Below, piece by piece: positions 1-33,000 of a stretch of DNA of 64,000 nucleotides. The notes under the pieces are model-generated. The model did no database searches, had not been told where the DNA came from, and saw only the letters and a program-made list of their open reading frames with translations. Each line of letters begins with the position of its first letter. Within the stretch, counting starts at the first letter, position 1. Source of the stretch: Mastigias papua (taxonomy: Eukaryota > Cnidaria > Scyphozoa > Rhizostomeae > Mastigiidae); the NCBI GenBank assembly GCA_964019165.1, contig OZ025287.1:1163102-1227101 (forward strand), read 5' to 3'. Position numbers and translations under genes: made by a program.

Positions 1-4333
<4,333 letters not shown>

Positions 4334-4435
4334 CTTGAAATACATATTAGTTATATAACTAATTTATGATGAATATAATGATTTTAATGATAGCAATAAT
4401 GATTCAATGCTGATAATGATGATTTTAATCAAGAA

Positions 4436-4535
4436 AATGGTGATGATGGTGATGATGGTGATGAATGATAATGATGGTGATGATGATTGACAATGATAGT
4501 GATAATGATTGATGATGATTGACAATGATGACGAT

Positions 4536-4576
<41 letters not shown>

Positions 4577-4610
4577 TTGATGATGATGTTGATGATGATG
4601 ATGATAACCC

Positions 4611-4707
<97 letters not shown>

Positions 4708-4980
4708 AATGATGATGATGATGATGATGATGATGATAATCCTAATGATGATGATGATGATGATAATCCTAATGATGATGATGATGATGATGATAATCCT
4801 AATGATGATGATGATGATGACAATCCTAATGATGATGATGATGATGATAATCCTAATGATGATGATGATGATAATCCTGATGATGATGATGATAATCCTA
4901 ATGATGATGATGATGATAATCCTAATGATGATGATGATGATAATCCTAATGATGATGATGATGATAATAATTATGATTAG
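4436..4980 (+). repeat. GAT trinucleotide microsatellite with nested higher-order units
   Basis: About 540 bp of nearly pure GAT repeats lie just upstream of an ADK exon. From about 4737 the array has a second level: blocks of four to six GAT units separated by AATCCTAAT, repeated roughly nine times. It gives artificial poly-Asp, poly-Met and poly-Ser open frames on both strands that should not be called genes. Confidence 0.95.
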
Positions 4981-5032
4981 CCATTCCTTGTGGTTATGGT
5001 GGTGATGATGAGGTAAACAAAGCCAATCTGTA

Positions 5033-5215
5033 TGCAGTGGCTCAGTGGCTGGGGAGCAGGTGGGGCTACTGCCCAATAACACAAACTCAGTCCATACTTT
5101 GATATTTTTTCTTTATTCTCAGACCACTCTGCTCTACAATGATTACTCTATGGGGTGGTAATGAAGGGACTTTTTCGGAAAAAGTTCTCTCTTAGCCCCC
5201 CGCAAAATAATTATC
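5033..5215 (+). repeat. SINE-like interspersed repeat, copy 1
   Basis: It begins GTGGCTCAGTGGCTGGGGAG, which resembles a tRNA A box, and ends near CGGAAAAAGTTCT followed by a C-rich tract. A related copy with the same opening (CAGTGGCTGGGG) and the same closing (CGGAAAAGTTCT then GCCCC) lies at about 21788-21945. Two copies in one window and no coding capacity support a dispersed repeat family. Confidence 0.5.
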
Positions 5216-6272
5216 TTACCCCGCGCCCCTTTCTGTATCATGCTTTTATCAACCAAAGTAATGCGAAAAACAATAAACCAGACCTATCAAACATGAGCGA
5301 TTACCTATCGGAATGTGCCTAGCTTAAACACAAATCCGCAAAATTCCCTTGGGGCAGATCGTTACCTGAGAGTGCATTTGGCATGAACAGTAATTTCATG
5401 CTCTGCAAATTTTACCGCAATGGCACCACGCGGGCCAAAGTCTCTAAAGAATACAAGTGGACTAAAACTTCAAGAAGCCGAATTAAATAATGTTTATTGC
5501 TTATGAGTGAGTGAAATACGCAAAATAGAATAAACTAAATCCATATATCAGTTGCAAAACTTTCAAGTCATCAGGAATTTCTGTAAGGTAAATATTTCCG
5601 CTGCAAAAACAAATACAGGATTGCATGGCGAACTTTCAGCATGCATGCTGTCGCGAGTCATTCGCGCTATTGAACGAAATCCGAAGTTCGATACACATTT
5701 AAAATACAAATGAAAACAGAAAATATGAGCATACGGTACTGTACTTTGCTGATAAAGCAAGCATAATGTGACTGATTCAGGTTATAGGAAAATATATTCC
5801 ATTGACTCAACATGGCCTTTTGCTAAAGCGACATATATCAATAAATGTGTATAAAGGCTGACAGAAATATACAACAGATCATGAATGTGAGCACAATCTA
5901 CAACCTCAACGCAGATTTTGACTTTTTCTGGTCTGGTTCCATCGTGCCTGAGAAAAAATGATCACCAGATGTAAACTCCCTGGCGATTGAGACTTCCCGC
6001 GCTCGAGAGAGTCACGGATGATAGCCTCGTTTGAAAGGCAACTTTCGACCAAAAAGGGTGTGGCGCACTGGTCAGTAGTGTGGTACGTGCTTCTTCAGGT
6101 GTGTTCACTATGCGTGTGTTGTCAAGACGCAACTGAAGGAGCTCTGGCCAGTGGGAAAAGGCAATATTAGTTGAGAGGAACGATGTCAAGAGAGCTTTTG
6201 ACGTTGGTAGAGGTATGAAGGAAATTAGGGATAGGGAAGATGGAGCCAGGGATATTGTTCTAAGCGACAAAA

Positions 6273-6551
6273 TCCCGCATTCCATACTGCTGCACTGTTT
6301 GGGGCTGCCGTGATTCAATGGACAGTACACAGCAACAAAAGCTGCAAAATCGTGCTGCTAGAGCAATAACAAATAGGAGGTTTGATGACCCTAGTAGGCC
6401 ACTAATCCAAGAGCTTGGATGGAAGATCACTGAAGAACAAATAAGTGAGGAAGTTTTTAAATCCTTGCTAGAACTACCCCCAGATACCTATGTTGCTTTT
6501 ACTCCTTTGTCACTTAGTCTGCTTCCCACAACCTCAGTAACACAGCAGTAG
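6273..6551 (+). pseudogene. Non-LTR retrotransposon remnant (end of reverse transcriptase)
   Basis: The open frame reads IPYCCTVWGCRDSM then KLQNRAARAITNRRF and LIQELGWK, ending in a stop at 6549-6551. This matches the tail of LINE reverse transcriptases (CR1/Jockey type), which carry YCxPVWG, then LQxRAARxIT, then a LxxLGW block. Only this tail is present; the upstream polymerase core is absent, so it is a dead fragment. It is on the opposite strand to the neighbouring genes. Confidence 0.75.
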
Positions 6552-7584
6552 ACCTAAGACTGCCCTAAGACAAATCAGCAAACGAGCAAAAGTGCTTTTC
6601 CTCTAGAGGAGCTGAAATGAGTAACAGTCTCTAAGTTCGGTCTATTTTATAAGTCCCTATTCAATAAGTCCTCCCTTCGAATAAGCCCCCACCCAAAAAT
6701 TGTCAAAATTAATAAGCCCCCAGGGGGCTAATTCGCAGGTTTACAGCAGGGCATCTAATTGGCTACGAGCTGGTTAATAGGCACCTACCCACTCTCTGAT
6801 GGGTTGAATAGTCAAAAGAGAGTTAAGTATGCACAACGCTGGGTTTCAAGTATTCAGAAGACATGTTTTCAACATTCTGGAACGGTGACAAAAGCAACAA
6901 AGCCCTTTAGACAAAAGGGACATATAGATCTGTGTGTTTCAGACCACTGACAGGTTTTGGAGGCCTCGGTTTAACGCAGAAAATTGAGGATCTCCTGACA
7001 TCTAGGAAGTAGAGAGTTATATTGTAACTTCATCAGAGTCGATGTCCTTCTAAATTCCCTTGCATTCCTCTAACAGCAAAGTTAGAACACAGTGTTGTAT
7101 ACTACAGAAGGAGGCTCCTTCATATTAAGCCGGGTTTCCACTTAAACGAATGCGGTCGAATCGACCGAATCGACCGAATCGGTCGAGAGGGCTGGCAGTT
7201 TCCACTGAAACGAATCGATCAGACAGGGTTTAACTTTTCTATCAAAACAAAACTAAAGGCAGTTGTAAAATGGGCCTAACCAGGAAGGAGATAATAATTG
7301 CACTTTTAATAAAAAGAAGGGAAAGGCTTTACTTTATACAGCCTCTTGGGTTCTGGGGTCTGAGACAACTTGCCTCCTTTATTTCCCTCTCAGCGACACA
7401 GCTCAGAAATGAGAATAGGGCTTACTAGCTCTACATAACAGAACACAGATTTATGGACAATGCAAACTGCGAAAACTCCATTCCCTACCACATTGGTATA
7501 TTTGTAACAATACGGACTGCCCAGCAAATAACTTCACAATATTGATTATATCATTTACTCTGAAAATCTCTTTGATAAAAATTA

Positions 7585-23752
<16,168 letters not shown>

Positions 23753-26700
23753 CTACAATAAATCAAAAAATACCCAATAATTAATTTTCCTCTAGATCAA
23801 GATTTTATTTGCTCATGCAGTAAATATGCAGGCAGTAATAGGTAAGAAATAATTGATCTTAATTGACTTAAAAAGATAATTTATAAGAAGTTTAGTTTGC
23901 AGAAGTGCTACTCTATGTTATTTGATATCATTCCAGTTTGTCACTTCTTAGTTGCATTTTCCAAGAATGGTGTAGTTTGAGAAACCCTCCTCCCAGTCTG
24001 TAGTCACAGCTGGAGCCTAGAAGCAAGAGCTTCAGGTATCTCTGCAATAATACATGGGAATATATGGGGTAGAACCCAATTCATGTAAAGGATTACACGG
24101 CTTATTATTCCATAGTAGATTCCATGCAGCTTATGCACAGTTTTGTTGAGTTCTGGTTAATGTCCTTGCGGGTGCTGATATGAATTACCGAGTGTGAATG
24201 CCACACAGGAGTTATTGATAGTTTTGAGCTCCTTCAGACTCCATGTAGCCTTCAGAAACTTCTTTCGGAGTATATAAATTTGTTGTATGCAAATCTGGAG
24301 ATTTGCCAAAATACTTTAAATTACAATGAATACAGGTCCGAAGAATAGTTTTCAACCTGAACCTGAACCTAATAGTTTCCTAATTATCTGGCTGTACCGG
24401 GCAGAGCTGCAAATAATAGTGGCGAGCCGAGCAATACTATGACATAGGCTCACAGTCCGAATAAAAACTGATTGGAAAGACTTTCAGTAGTATTGGGAAG
24501 ACAGAGGTAAACAACATTACCTTGTAGACCTTATTTTATCTTGTAGACTGGTGTCATGAACTAGTTTCCATCAACATTCCTCTTCTATTAAGGAATTTTT
24601 ACATTATCTTTCTTGCAGCAAGTGCTGCTCTACTGACTGCATTTTTCCAGGGCAAAACAATCAGTGAAAATAAACCTCTTTTTGACTACGAGGGCAGCAG
24701 ATGATTACGGCTCGAGCAAATGCGCATGCTAACAATGTCATGAAGTAAGAAGTTATCATCTCCTAACATTTAACATTTCTTGATTTTAATTCGTAACTTC
24801 TTCACCACCTCACAATATATGAGCTGTCAGTTAGAGTATATCTTCATTCTTCTTGGAAGTCAATAGAAATCTAGAATGTTGTACTATTTCGTGCGATGGT
24901 GATAGCTAAAGTAATTGAAAGTAAATATCAACAGTGAGAAAAGTTCAGTAAAATGTTGAGTTAAAAGTAGAGTCGTTTAGTCACCATGTTCAGCGTTGTT
25001 CATTGATGTTGAGCGTTGCTTAGTGGGGCTTGGTCTTGGTCAAGAACGTTGTGTGAGAAAGAGTAATCTATTGTTCTGAGGTGTTGAGCTTTAAGCCCCA
25101 ATAGCGCTCACAATTAGAGATATTCAGTTAAACGTTCTATGTCAAGTTTAGTCATTTGGCCACCCCCCCCCCCCAACTCAACAATGCTGAACAACACTGA
25201 ACATGGCTCGACATTGTTAAGTGAAATGCTCAATGGAACATTTAGTCGTTTGGCCAGGCCTTTAGTGTCATCGCGTATCGACGACGTGTGCTATCAACAC
25301 TTCCTAAATTTTAAAAAAGTCGGTCTCGGTGGATATAGGTGAAATTGCAAAATTTGTATGTAGCAAGTCTGTTCTACTATGTACAGTATATGCAGATATT
25401 ATTTCTTGGCTTTACCAGTTATTTTTTGTAAATATAATGCTAATATTTATTTATCGTACTATATCAATGTAAAACAGTTTTTATAAACATGTTCTCTAAG
25501 TATATCGCAGTTTTCAAGTCCAGTACAATTCAACGTTATCGATCTATTCACGGTAGGATAAGCTAAATGGCATATACCAGCTAATTAAGGCCTAATTTAA
25601 AGTAATCGTAGCTAAAAAGGATATCAGTTGCAATAATAATATTAATCACAAAATAGACGTACAGGAGTAGAGCAGGAATCACGTCAGCAAATGTAACAAA
25701 ATTATTATGTCAGAAAACAAACAAATGTCGACAGCTAGACGCCATCTAACAATCATGGATGCAGTAATTATACATTGGCATATACTAAACTTTTTCCTGT
25801 TACCTAAAGAGAACCTAATGACCTCTATTTACAGTTCAAACCCCAAAGTACGATTAAAAAAGGGCAGCACCATTCATAGGCCCACCCTTAGTGTTTCGAC
25901 TCGTAGCTGGGCCTAGTTCAATAGGGATTATCAACAGGACAGGAAAAACAGCGCCTTTTTGCTATAGATAGAGCACACAGAAGTTTTTCATACGCCAGTA
26001 TGTGAGAAGTACTGCTAACAGCTTTGATACACAGTCAATCTAAGACGCCGACGTTATAGATCCACGCCCGTGTGCTCATGTTTGTATTCGCAAATAAGTA
26101 TTATGACCACATAAATTATAAATATATAAAAAACCTTGATAAGTACAGTAAATTGGCCCATCAAGAGGTAAGAAGGGGTCTTGGGCAAAAGAAAATGACG
26201 GGGATACTCATGACGTCATTATGAAATTGGAAAGATATTGCAGCCCGCAAAGAAGCATTTCAAAACTATGCAGGCTCCATTCAGGTTCTGGGCCCGGACC
26301 ATTTCATCCCCTTTGCCATCCTCTCATAGGTGGTCCTGAGAGTCAATGCATTAACTTTCACTACAGACTAGCCTTGACTTAAAGATGCCTTCCACCCTTC
26401 CTGAAAATGTCTAGTTATTTGAGGTCATTTGCAGTAGCCCCTACGGTTGATTTTATGACACGATTAACAACCATAAATCAACATAAACTATCAACTATTA
26501 GAACAACACATATCTATTTGAAAATCGAACAGAACCAAATCTCAAGCCATCGATGTTTGACCAACCCAACCCCATCCATACCATCGTCCCAACCTTTCCC
26601 AGCGCACGATGCTGCGAATTCGAACAAGCATTGTCAAAATCTCAGTGACATCTAGCATACAACAACACTCTATAAAAGCCACTCGAGAAGGAAAGTCCAA

Positions 26701-27084
26701 ATGTTGCTATATATAAAAAACATGACTAGCATACGAACTAGCACTTATCATATCTTAATAGTAAATCTATAGTTAAACTTTTGGATCGACAGATATTTGA
26801 ATAGGTACAAATATAATAAGGACAAGAGCTAAAAACTCATAATCTACATGCAGTCAAGAAACTGCTAGAAGCAGCAAGCAACACGACTGAGAGGCCTGTT
26901 CGTACTGAAATAAATCGCTCTTTGGTAATGCTCCCAGAAAGGTTAAAGCTGCAATTGAAAAAGAGGCCGCACAATCAAATGCAAACTGATCGCGACTGAC
27001 CTAGTAGACACGCTTAAGAACAAAACTGAAAACATACTATTGCACATACAAACTTTCTGCCGCCGAATTAAGACTCTAATGATG
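23753..27084. other. Intergenic stretch between EOGT and the minus-strand zinc-finger gene
   Basis: No coding segment I can support is visible. The EOGT promoter and 5' UTR exon should lie at its left side because the EOGT coding exon is preceded by a splice acceptor at 23753-23754. It contains an inverted-repeat element near 24985-25235. Confidence 0.55.
24985..25235. mobile_element. Inverted-repeat element with ATGTTCAG ends
   Basis: The left side reads CACCATGTTCAGCGTTGTTC and the right side, on the other strand, GCCATGTTCAGTGTTGTTCA. Further matches (TGTTGAG) follow inside both arms. A C-rich run lies near 25163. Boundaries are approximate and I see no clean target duplication. It is non-coding. 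Confidence 0.5.
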
Positions 27085-30000
27085 CTAAGATGCATACATG
27101 TCCGGCGTCAAATGTTCAGTCCTATTATGCAAGGCTAAGCTGATTGGTTCGGGGAACTCCTTGCCGCACAAATCACATGCTAGCGTTTGTGCAATCTTGT
27201 GTACCTCTCTCACATGCCTGCGCACGTTATGGGCCGAGCTGAACCTTCTGTGACATAGGAAACATGTCTCGGAAACATGCTTTTCGTAGCCACGTCTCGA
27301 CCCGAAGGTCTTGCCACAGCCAGGAATAGTGCATACAAAGGACTGATCACCAACAACATCCACATAGTCCAAATCAGAAGTGCAAGAATTGGACACCATG
27401 TTGTGCTTCTTTTGATTGATAGCAGCATCCGTAGATCTAAATAGGCCTGAACCATTAACCTGTGATTGTGACACTTTTGTGCTCTTACGCTTCTTTTGGG
27501 TTTCAGCTGTTTTGCCTAAAGGAAGAACAAATACTCCAAAATGTGACAAAGATGCAACAAATGCAGGGGAAACTACGAGGGTAATAGTGAAGATGATGAT
27601 AATGATGATTATGGTGGTGGCGATGATGATGGTGGTGGTGGTGGTGGTGGTGGTGGTGCTAGCACATGGTCGAAGGCCTCCTCGTTACTACCTAAGTTGA
27701 TAGCGATTCAATTTGCAGAGATTCAGTATTGGGGTAAGTGCTGATAACCTTTGCGAACTGACCAACCAGGCCCCGGCAGTGAACAAGAGGCTCAATAGTT
27801 ACAGTTCTGATAAGTAACTCTTAGGGGTAACAGAGTGGATTGAGTGTTATTGGGAGAATCCCATACAGACTACAGGCATGTCTATACGAAACAAACTGTC
27901 TCCATTCAGTCTGGATGTTCCTTATATTTTACCAAGTCCGGCCTCAAATGCTTCTTAAGTGTTTCTTAACTTCTTGAAATTTCCTTGACAACAAGGCAAC
28001 TGTGAGAATAGGAATAGAAGTATTAGTTAAAAACATCTGTGGGGAGGATGTTGCTTGTATTCTGTTTCCAGTTTACTAAAAAAATCTTCTCGCAAAACAG
28101 CTTTCTAAAGTTTACCTTTGAAGCTCAGCCAGCCCGTGCTTCTCAAATGTTTCTTAACTTTTGCCTGCTTTGAGTCTCGTGTTTCTTATAAACGTGATTC
28201 TTATAAACAAACCGTGTAAGAGGTAATGGCAGCTTATATAGAAACAATCAGAAACACTGGACACAAACTATGGGAATCATTGTTGCTAGAAACAAAAAGT
28301 CTCAAAATTTGGTAAAACTTAGGCGAAAATTAAACAAGTATCAACTTCACAGTTGCAAATGTAAATTATGTAAGAGTTGATTTTCAACTTAAGGTATTTA
28401 TAGGTACTTCCAGCCGTAAAAACGCCGCAAATAGATTCATTCAAATATGTATACAAACATACATGTTATACATTAGTCCCGCATGGGCCACTTCTGGCTC
28501 TCGTGAAATTGTATGATCTCCGGCAGTGCAATTTCTCAATATCAAGAATACAAGTTTTGTTGCACACAAAAATTTAATCTATTTGCTGATATGAAACTCA
28601 TGCAAACAATTTTGAGCATGCCTTGAATCCACACGCTTTCATACTCTGCACTTGACATACATAATCTGCAAATTGCAAATAACGTAGACATGTTTCCCCT
28701 AGTCTTTTTTAAAGACAATACCCAGGATTGACAAGACCATACAGAAAAAGGTGTACATCTTACCCACTGAGGAGGAGGCTGCTTGAGCTTTATTCACATC
28801 TATGAAACTAACGTCGTCATTCTTCTCCTTGCAAGCAACACTCTGCTGCGCAGTTTCCTTTCTTCTGCCTTTTTTATTGCCATCACTCATTGCACTATAG
28901 CCCGAAGAAGCTGGCTCATCATTCCAAATGGGCCTCGGGCTTCTCAATAAGTTTGCCTGGAGGCGGCTAAACAGATTATTTTCAACAACTTGCACAGCCT
29001 CATTGGCAAACTCTGACTCATCATCACAAGGGGGGACCGGAATGTACCCTTCCTCTTGATCAAACTGAGCACCAGCTGATGTATTGCCGTTCTCGCTATC
29101 ACGACGCTCATCTTGTGAAGGGGGGTCGTCTCCTATTGATATTGCCCGTAGATTCGACTTAACAGTTTCAATTTGGCGATTTTGCTTGCGAGCTGAACTA
29201 TCTCCTTGAGTCTTTGCCATACCTTCTTTTGCATACCGCTTGTTGGAAAGTGCAGATGACAAGTCAGTATCTAAATTTCCAATTTCCGTGCCGTGCTCAC
29301 ACTTCATATGCGTATTGAGGTAATTTAAAGCCCTAAATTTCTTCTTACACAAATGGCATTGTGGGTTTTCAGAAAGCATCCTTGCATCCAAATTGTTTCT
29401 TATTAGGCACTCTGATCGGCGCAATGGCTGTTCCTTATGAAATTGTCTTACATGCCTGTACACACCTTTGTAATACTTGTAAATGTTCTCACATAGATGG
29501 CAGTGATAAATTCCTGGAGGGTCAATCCATTTTTTCTTACCTGAAGTATGCTCACTCTCACACTGTGCTTGCGACTGGGTCTGTGGAGGCTTTCCTGTTG
29601 TTATCTTCTTCTTCAAACTGCTAACCTGATCAGGCAAGCTGTGTAAAGCACTGCTCGGCTTAGACAAACCCAATTCTTTACTGGACCTTTCAATACTTGT
29701 GGGCTTGGGGCTAGAGATCTGTGATCTGGCAGCGCTATGATGCAATGGCGTGGATACACTTTTATGAACATCATTAATATGTATCAGCCGATCAATAAGA
29801 GACTTAAAATGTGCCGGGCAGTGGGAACACAGGTATACTTCTGTACCATCCTCCAATGTTTTAAGTTCATAGTTATCTTCCATACCGCTTTCCTCATGAC
29901 AGAGGGTGCTTGATTGGGAATAATCGCCAACATCAATAATCTGTGACTTTCCGTCCTCCATGCTGCTATTTTCATACGGGGAAACAGGAGGCAATGTGCA

Positions 30001-33000
30001 ATCGCTAGCTGTGAAATCAGACAGAATCTCGTTCCTGTTTGGTTGTCCTGTCAATGAGCCAGCATCAGCTCCCTTTGGGCCAGTCTGTTTTGCAGAGGGT
30101 GACGGACTAACCCTATTACCGTGATTGTCTAAGCGGATACCATGGTCGTTTAGCATGTGTTTTCTTTGTATATGATATCCAGAGAATGAAACGTCACAGA
30201 TCAAGCAAGAAAATCTCTTTCTAGTAAAGCTAGTGCTCCATAAAAATTTCTCAATCCCATTTTCATCAGCAGCATGATTTCCAGCTTTTATTGACATCCC
30301 CAAGGCCTTATCATGTTCTCTTTCTGCCAGTTTTGATACTGTTTCTGCTCCCATCGATGAGACTACCGTCTGATTTACAAGCTTGTCAGAAGGCCTCTCT
30401 GCTTCACTTAATGATCGTACTCCATTTCGAAGAGGTGTAATTTCTTTATATGGTAACAAAATGTCTATGTTCTGTGCCCTTGTTTCTGTGAATGACCCGG
30501 CTTCTGGCTTATCGAGAGGAAATGCAATGTCTGGTGATACAGTTGTCTTAGTACCAGGTATAACCTTACACGGCATTGATTTAGCAGTGTTTTGAGAACT
30601 CTGTACAATTCCGCCACGCTTTCCAGTCACATTGACTATTTCCTTCCTAGGTGATTTGCTTTCTGTTCCATTTCTTTGCTTTTCTGTAGAAGGTTTCACT
30701 TTAACTACCAAGATCTTTGTCTCACCTTGTGATTTCCTCAGATTTGTGGATCCTTTCAGCTTGCTTCCTAATCCTTCCAATCTATAAATCAACAAATTAC
30801 GAGGTGATGTGCCCATTTTCTCCGATATAAAATCCAGTTGTTTACCAGGTACTTTGGAAACTGATAATGGTGCTCCCAGCTGTGAACTATCGATCTCTAC
30901 CATACGCGATGAAACACTATGTGACTTCTTCTTTTTCAGCTCCTTTTTACTGCTACATGAAGACGCTTTAAGTCCATGCTGCTTTTTAGAGTTTCCTTGA
31001 AAATAAGTATTGGTTTTAGTCTTCTTTGAAAAAGCCCCTTGTGCCTTACCAGATTTATAGAGAAAGGGAAGCAGTTTGTAAGCTCTTATGTTATGCCTCT
31101 TCAGCATATGCCTTTGCAGAGAGCTAAATACAAGATACTTTGCAGAACATAACTTGCAGCTCTTTGTTAGCTTGTTAAAAAACCGTTCATCAGTATCAAT
31201 TATGGGTTTCTTTTGCTCACTAGCTTTAGAGTTTTTTTCCTTACCCAATGTTCCTACCTTCATGTCTATCTGCATGAAAGCAAACTGCTCACCTTCATAA
31301 CAGACTTTTAGGCCATGGGATTTCAGTTCATGTTCTCTCCTTTCCTTGACACTGTCAAACACTGTTTCACATTTTTTACACTTCTTGTTTGTGTCAGAGT
31401 CATACCCCCCTCCACAATTCTGTGAAAATTGAATTTTATCTACATCATGTCCATTATATTTTGAATAACCTTTAACTAAGTCCAGCTTTCCACATTTCTT
31501 CCCCTTGTTTTTAGCATCAACATGCTCTTGATTACCATTTGACTGAGAGAAAGATACATTGTGCTTCTTTTTCAAGTGCTCTTTATACCCCTTATAAGTA
31601 AGAAAGTTAGCACCACACAATCTGCACTCAAGATGTTCTGGCTTTATGTTGATACAATTTGCTCCAAGATCAACAGTATTGTGTTTAAAAAAATTCAGAG
31701 TTTCCAAACTCTGGATCTTAGAAGATTTCATCCATAGCTTTGATGCTTTATGAGTAATGTTATGTGTGCTGCGCATGTGATGTTGAAGTTTCTTTACTGT
31801 ATCAACCCGATGTAAACAGAATGTGCAATGGTATGATTGTAGGTCTTTCATACTGGAAATCTTAGGACCACTTAATTCACTAGTCTTGCTATACAACTTG
31901 TGTATAACTCTTTTATGCCTCTTTAACTGTGAGTAGGAAAAAAACCTTGACCTACAAATTGAGCAAGAGAACTTGGTTGTGGGTAGTGAACTTTTTTCTG
32001 AGGCCATTTGAGTTTTATTAATTATCCCTGTCTGATCTGATTCTAAAAGTCTCATTTTCTTTGCATCACAAGGTGCTTCAGTAGAAAAGATTCTCTTTGC
32101 TTTACTAGGACAAGAAGTGGATCCACTATCACTGACAAATTGTCCTTTAACCTCATGGTGCTCAGCCAGGTGCAATTCACCTTTGCAACTTGTTACTTTA
32201 GTATCATTCCTCTTAAATCTCTCAATCTGTGCCTCAGATTCTGTCCCACTTGAAATATCTGCCACTCCATTCAAATTTGAGGATGTCACTTCTGACACTT
32301 GCAGTGAATCACTTACATCTAAGTCACTTTCGGTCTCCATCTGCCCTTGATCATCAAGCTTTAAGAGAGCTTTTAGTTGTTCCACAAATTTCACAGCTTT
32401 TAAGATCTTGTCTTCAGATGTGACACTATCATCAGTCTTTAACTGATGCTGAACTCTGGTATCCTCTGCTATCTCACAGCTACCAACACCTTCTAGTTTG
32501 TCTGCAGGGCTATCAGGCACTTTGCATCCTGGTGAGTTAAGCATCAATTGGCTTTGTGAATCCCCAAGTAGAGAACTGTCTCCCAGTCTAGTAGTTATAT
32601 TTGGTCTATGCAGTCTCTTTGGCTTTACTTCTGAAATAAACAAAAAAGTTGAATAAAAATCTAATGGTGAGTCTCCAGTAGGGTTTGGAGCAGGCTGCAT
32701 AGCCCAGCACTCTATATGGAGTCTAGACTTGCTTAATAATGTTCAGTCAAGGGCAGAAGTGGTCATCTTGCTAGTCTTTTTGCAATACTGTCAAGAAGAT
32801 ATAGCAGAGCATCAACCTTAAAATCACAAATATATACAGAAGTAACATTTAACAAAGTAAAGTTGCATTTCTTTCAAATACTGCTCACTTATCACAAACA
32901 CTCTAAAATGTAACAACAAAAACAAAAGGCATTATGCATAATCAACAACTAAGAGCTGCTAGAAAATGAAGGAATATAATAGAGAGTCATAAGAGTTGAC

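Larger units (their letters stand above)
4334..7584. other. Spacer between EOGT and ADK (both minus strand)
   Basis: The ADK promoter and first exon should lie here, but I could not place them. The stretch holds the GAT array, a SINE-like repeat near 5033-5215, a LINE reverse-transcriptase remnant at 6273-6551, a repeat end near 6640-6745 related to the element at 59868-60134, and a TCGACCGAA tandem near 7147-7190. A possible 3' processing signal for EOGT (AATAAA on the minus strand) is near 7379. Confidence 0.6.
27516..28763. other. Second intron of the minus-strand zinc-finger gene
   Basis: The donor is at 28758-28763 and the acceptor at 27516-27517. It contains a GAT/GGT-rich microsatellite at 27584-27659 and one copy of an interspersed repeat at about 27885-28200. 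If the donor were not used, the giant exon would run on for 21 residues to a stop at 28699, so an alternative shorter protein is possible. Confidence 0.7.

Noticed and set aside
4425..5082. Long open frames of poly-Asp, poly-Met, poly-Ser and poly-Ile on both strands
   Set aside because: They are translations of the GAT microsatellite in an intron.
5962..6330. 122-codon minus-strand frame
   Set aside because: It overlaps the LINE remnant on the other strand and shows no protein family features.
23753..23766. Extension of the EOGT N-terminus upstream of Met at 23751
   Set aside because: The extra residues depend on a TTG start and cross a splice acceptor; the ATG at 23751 is the first true start and is followed by a signal-peptide-like segment.
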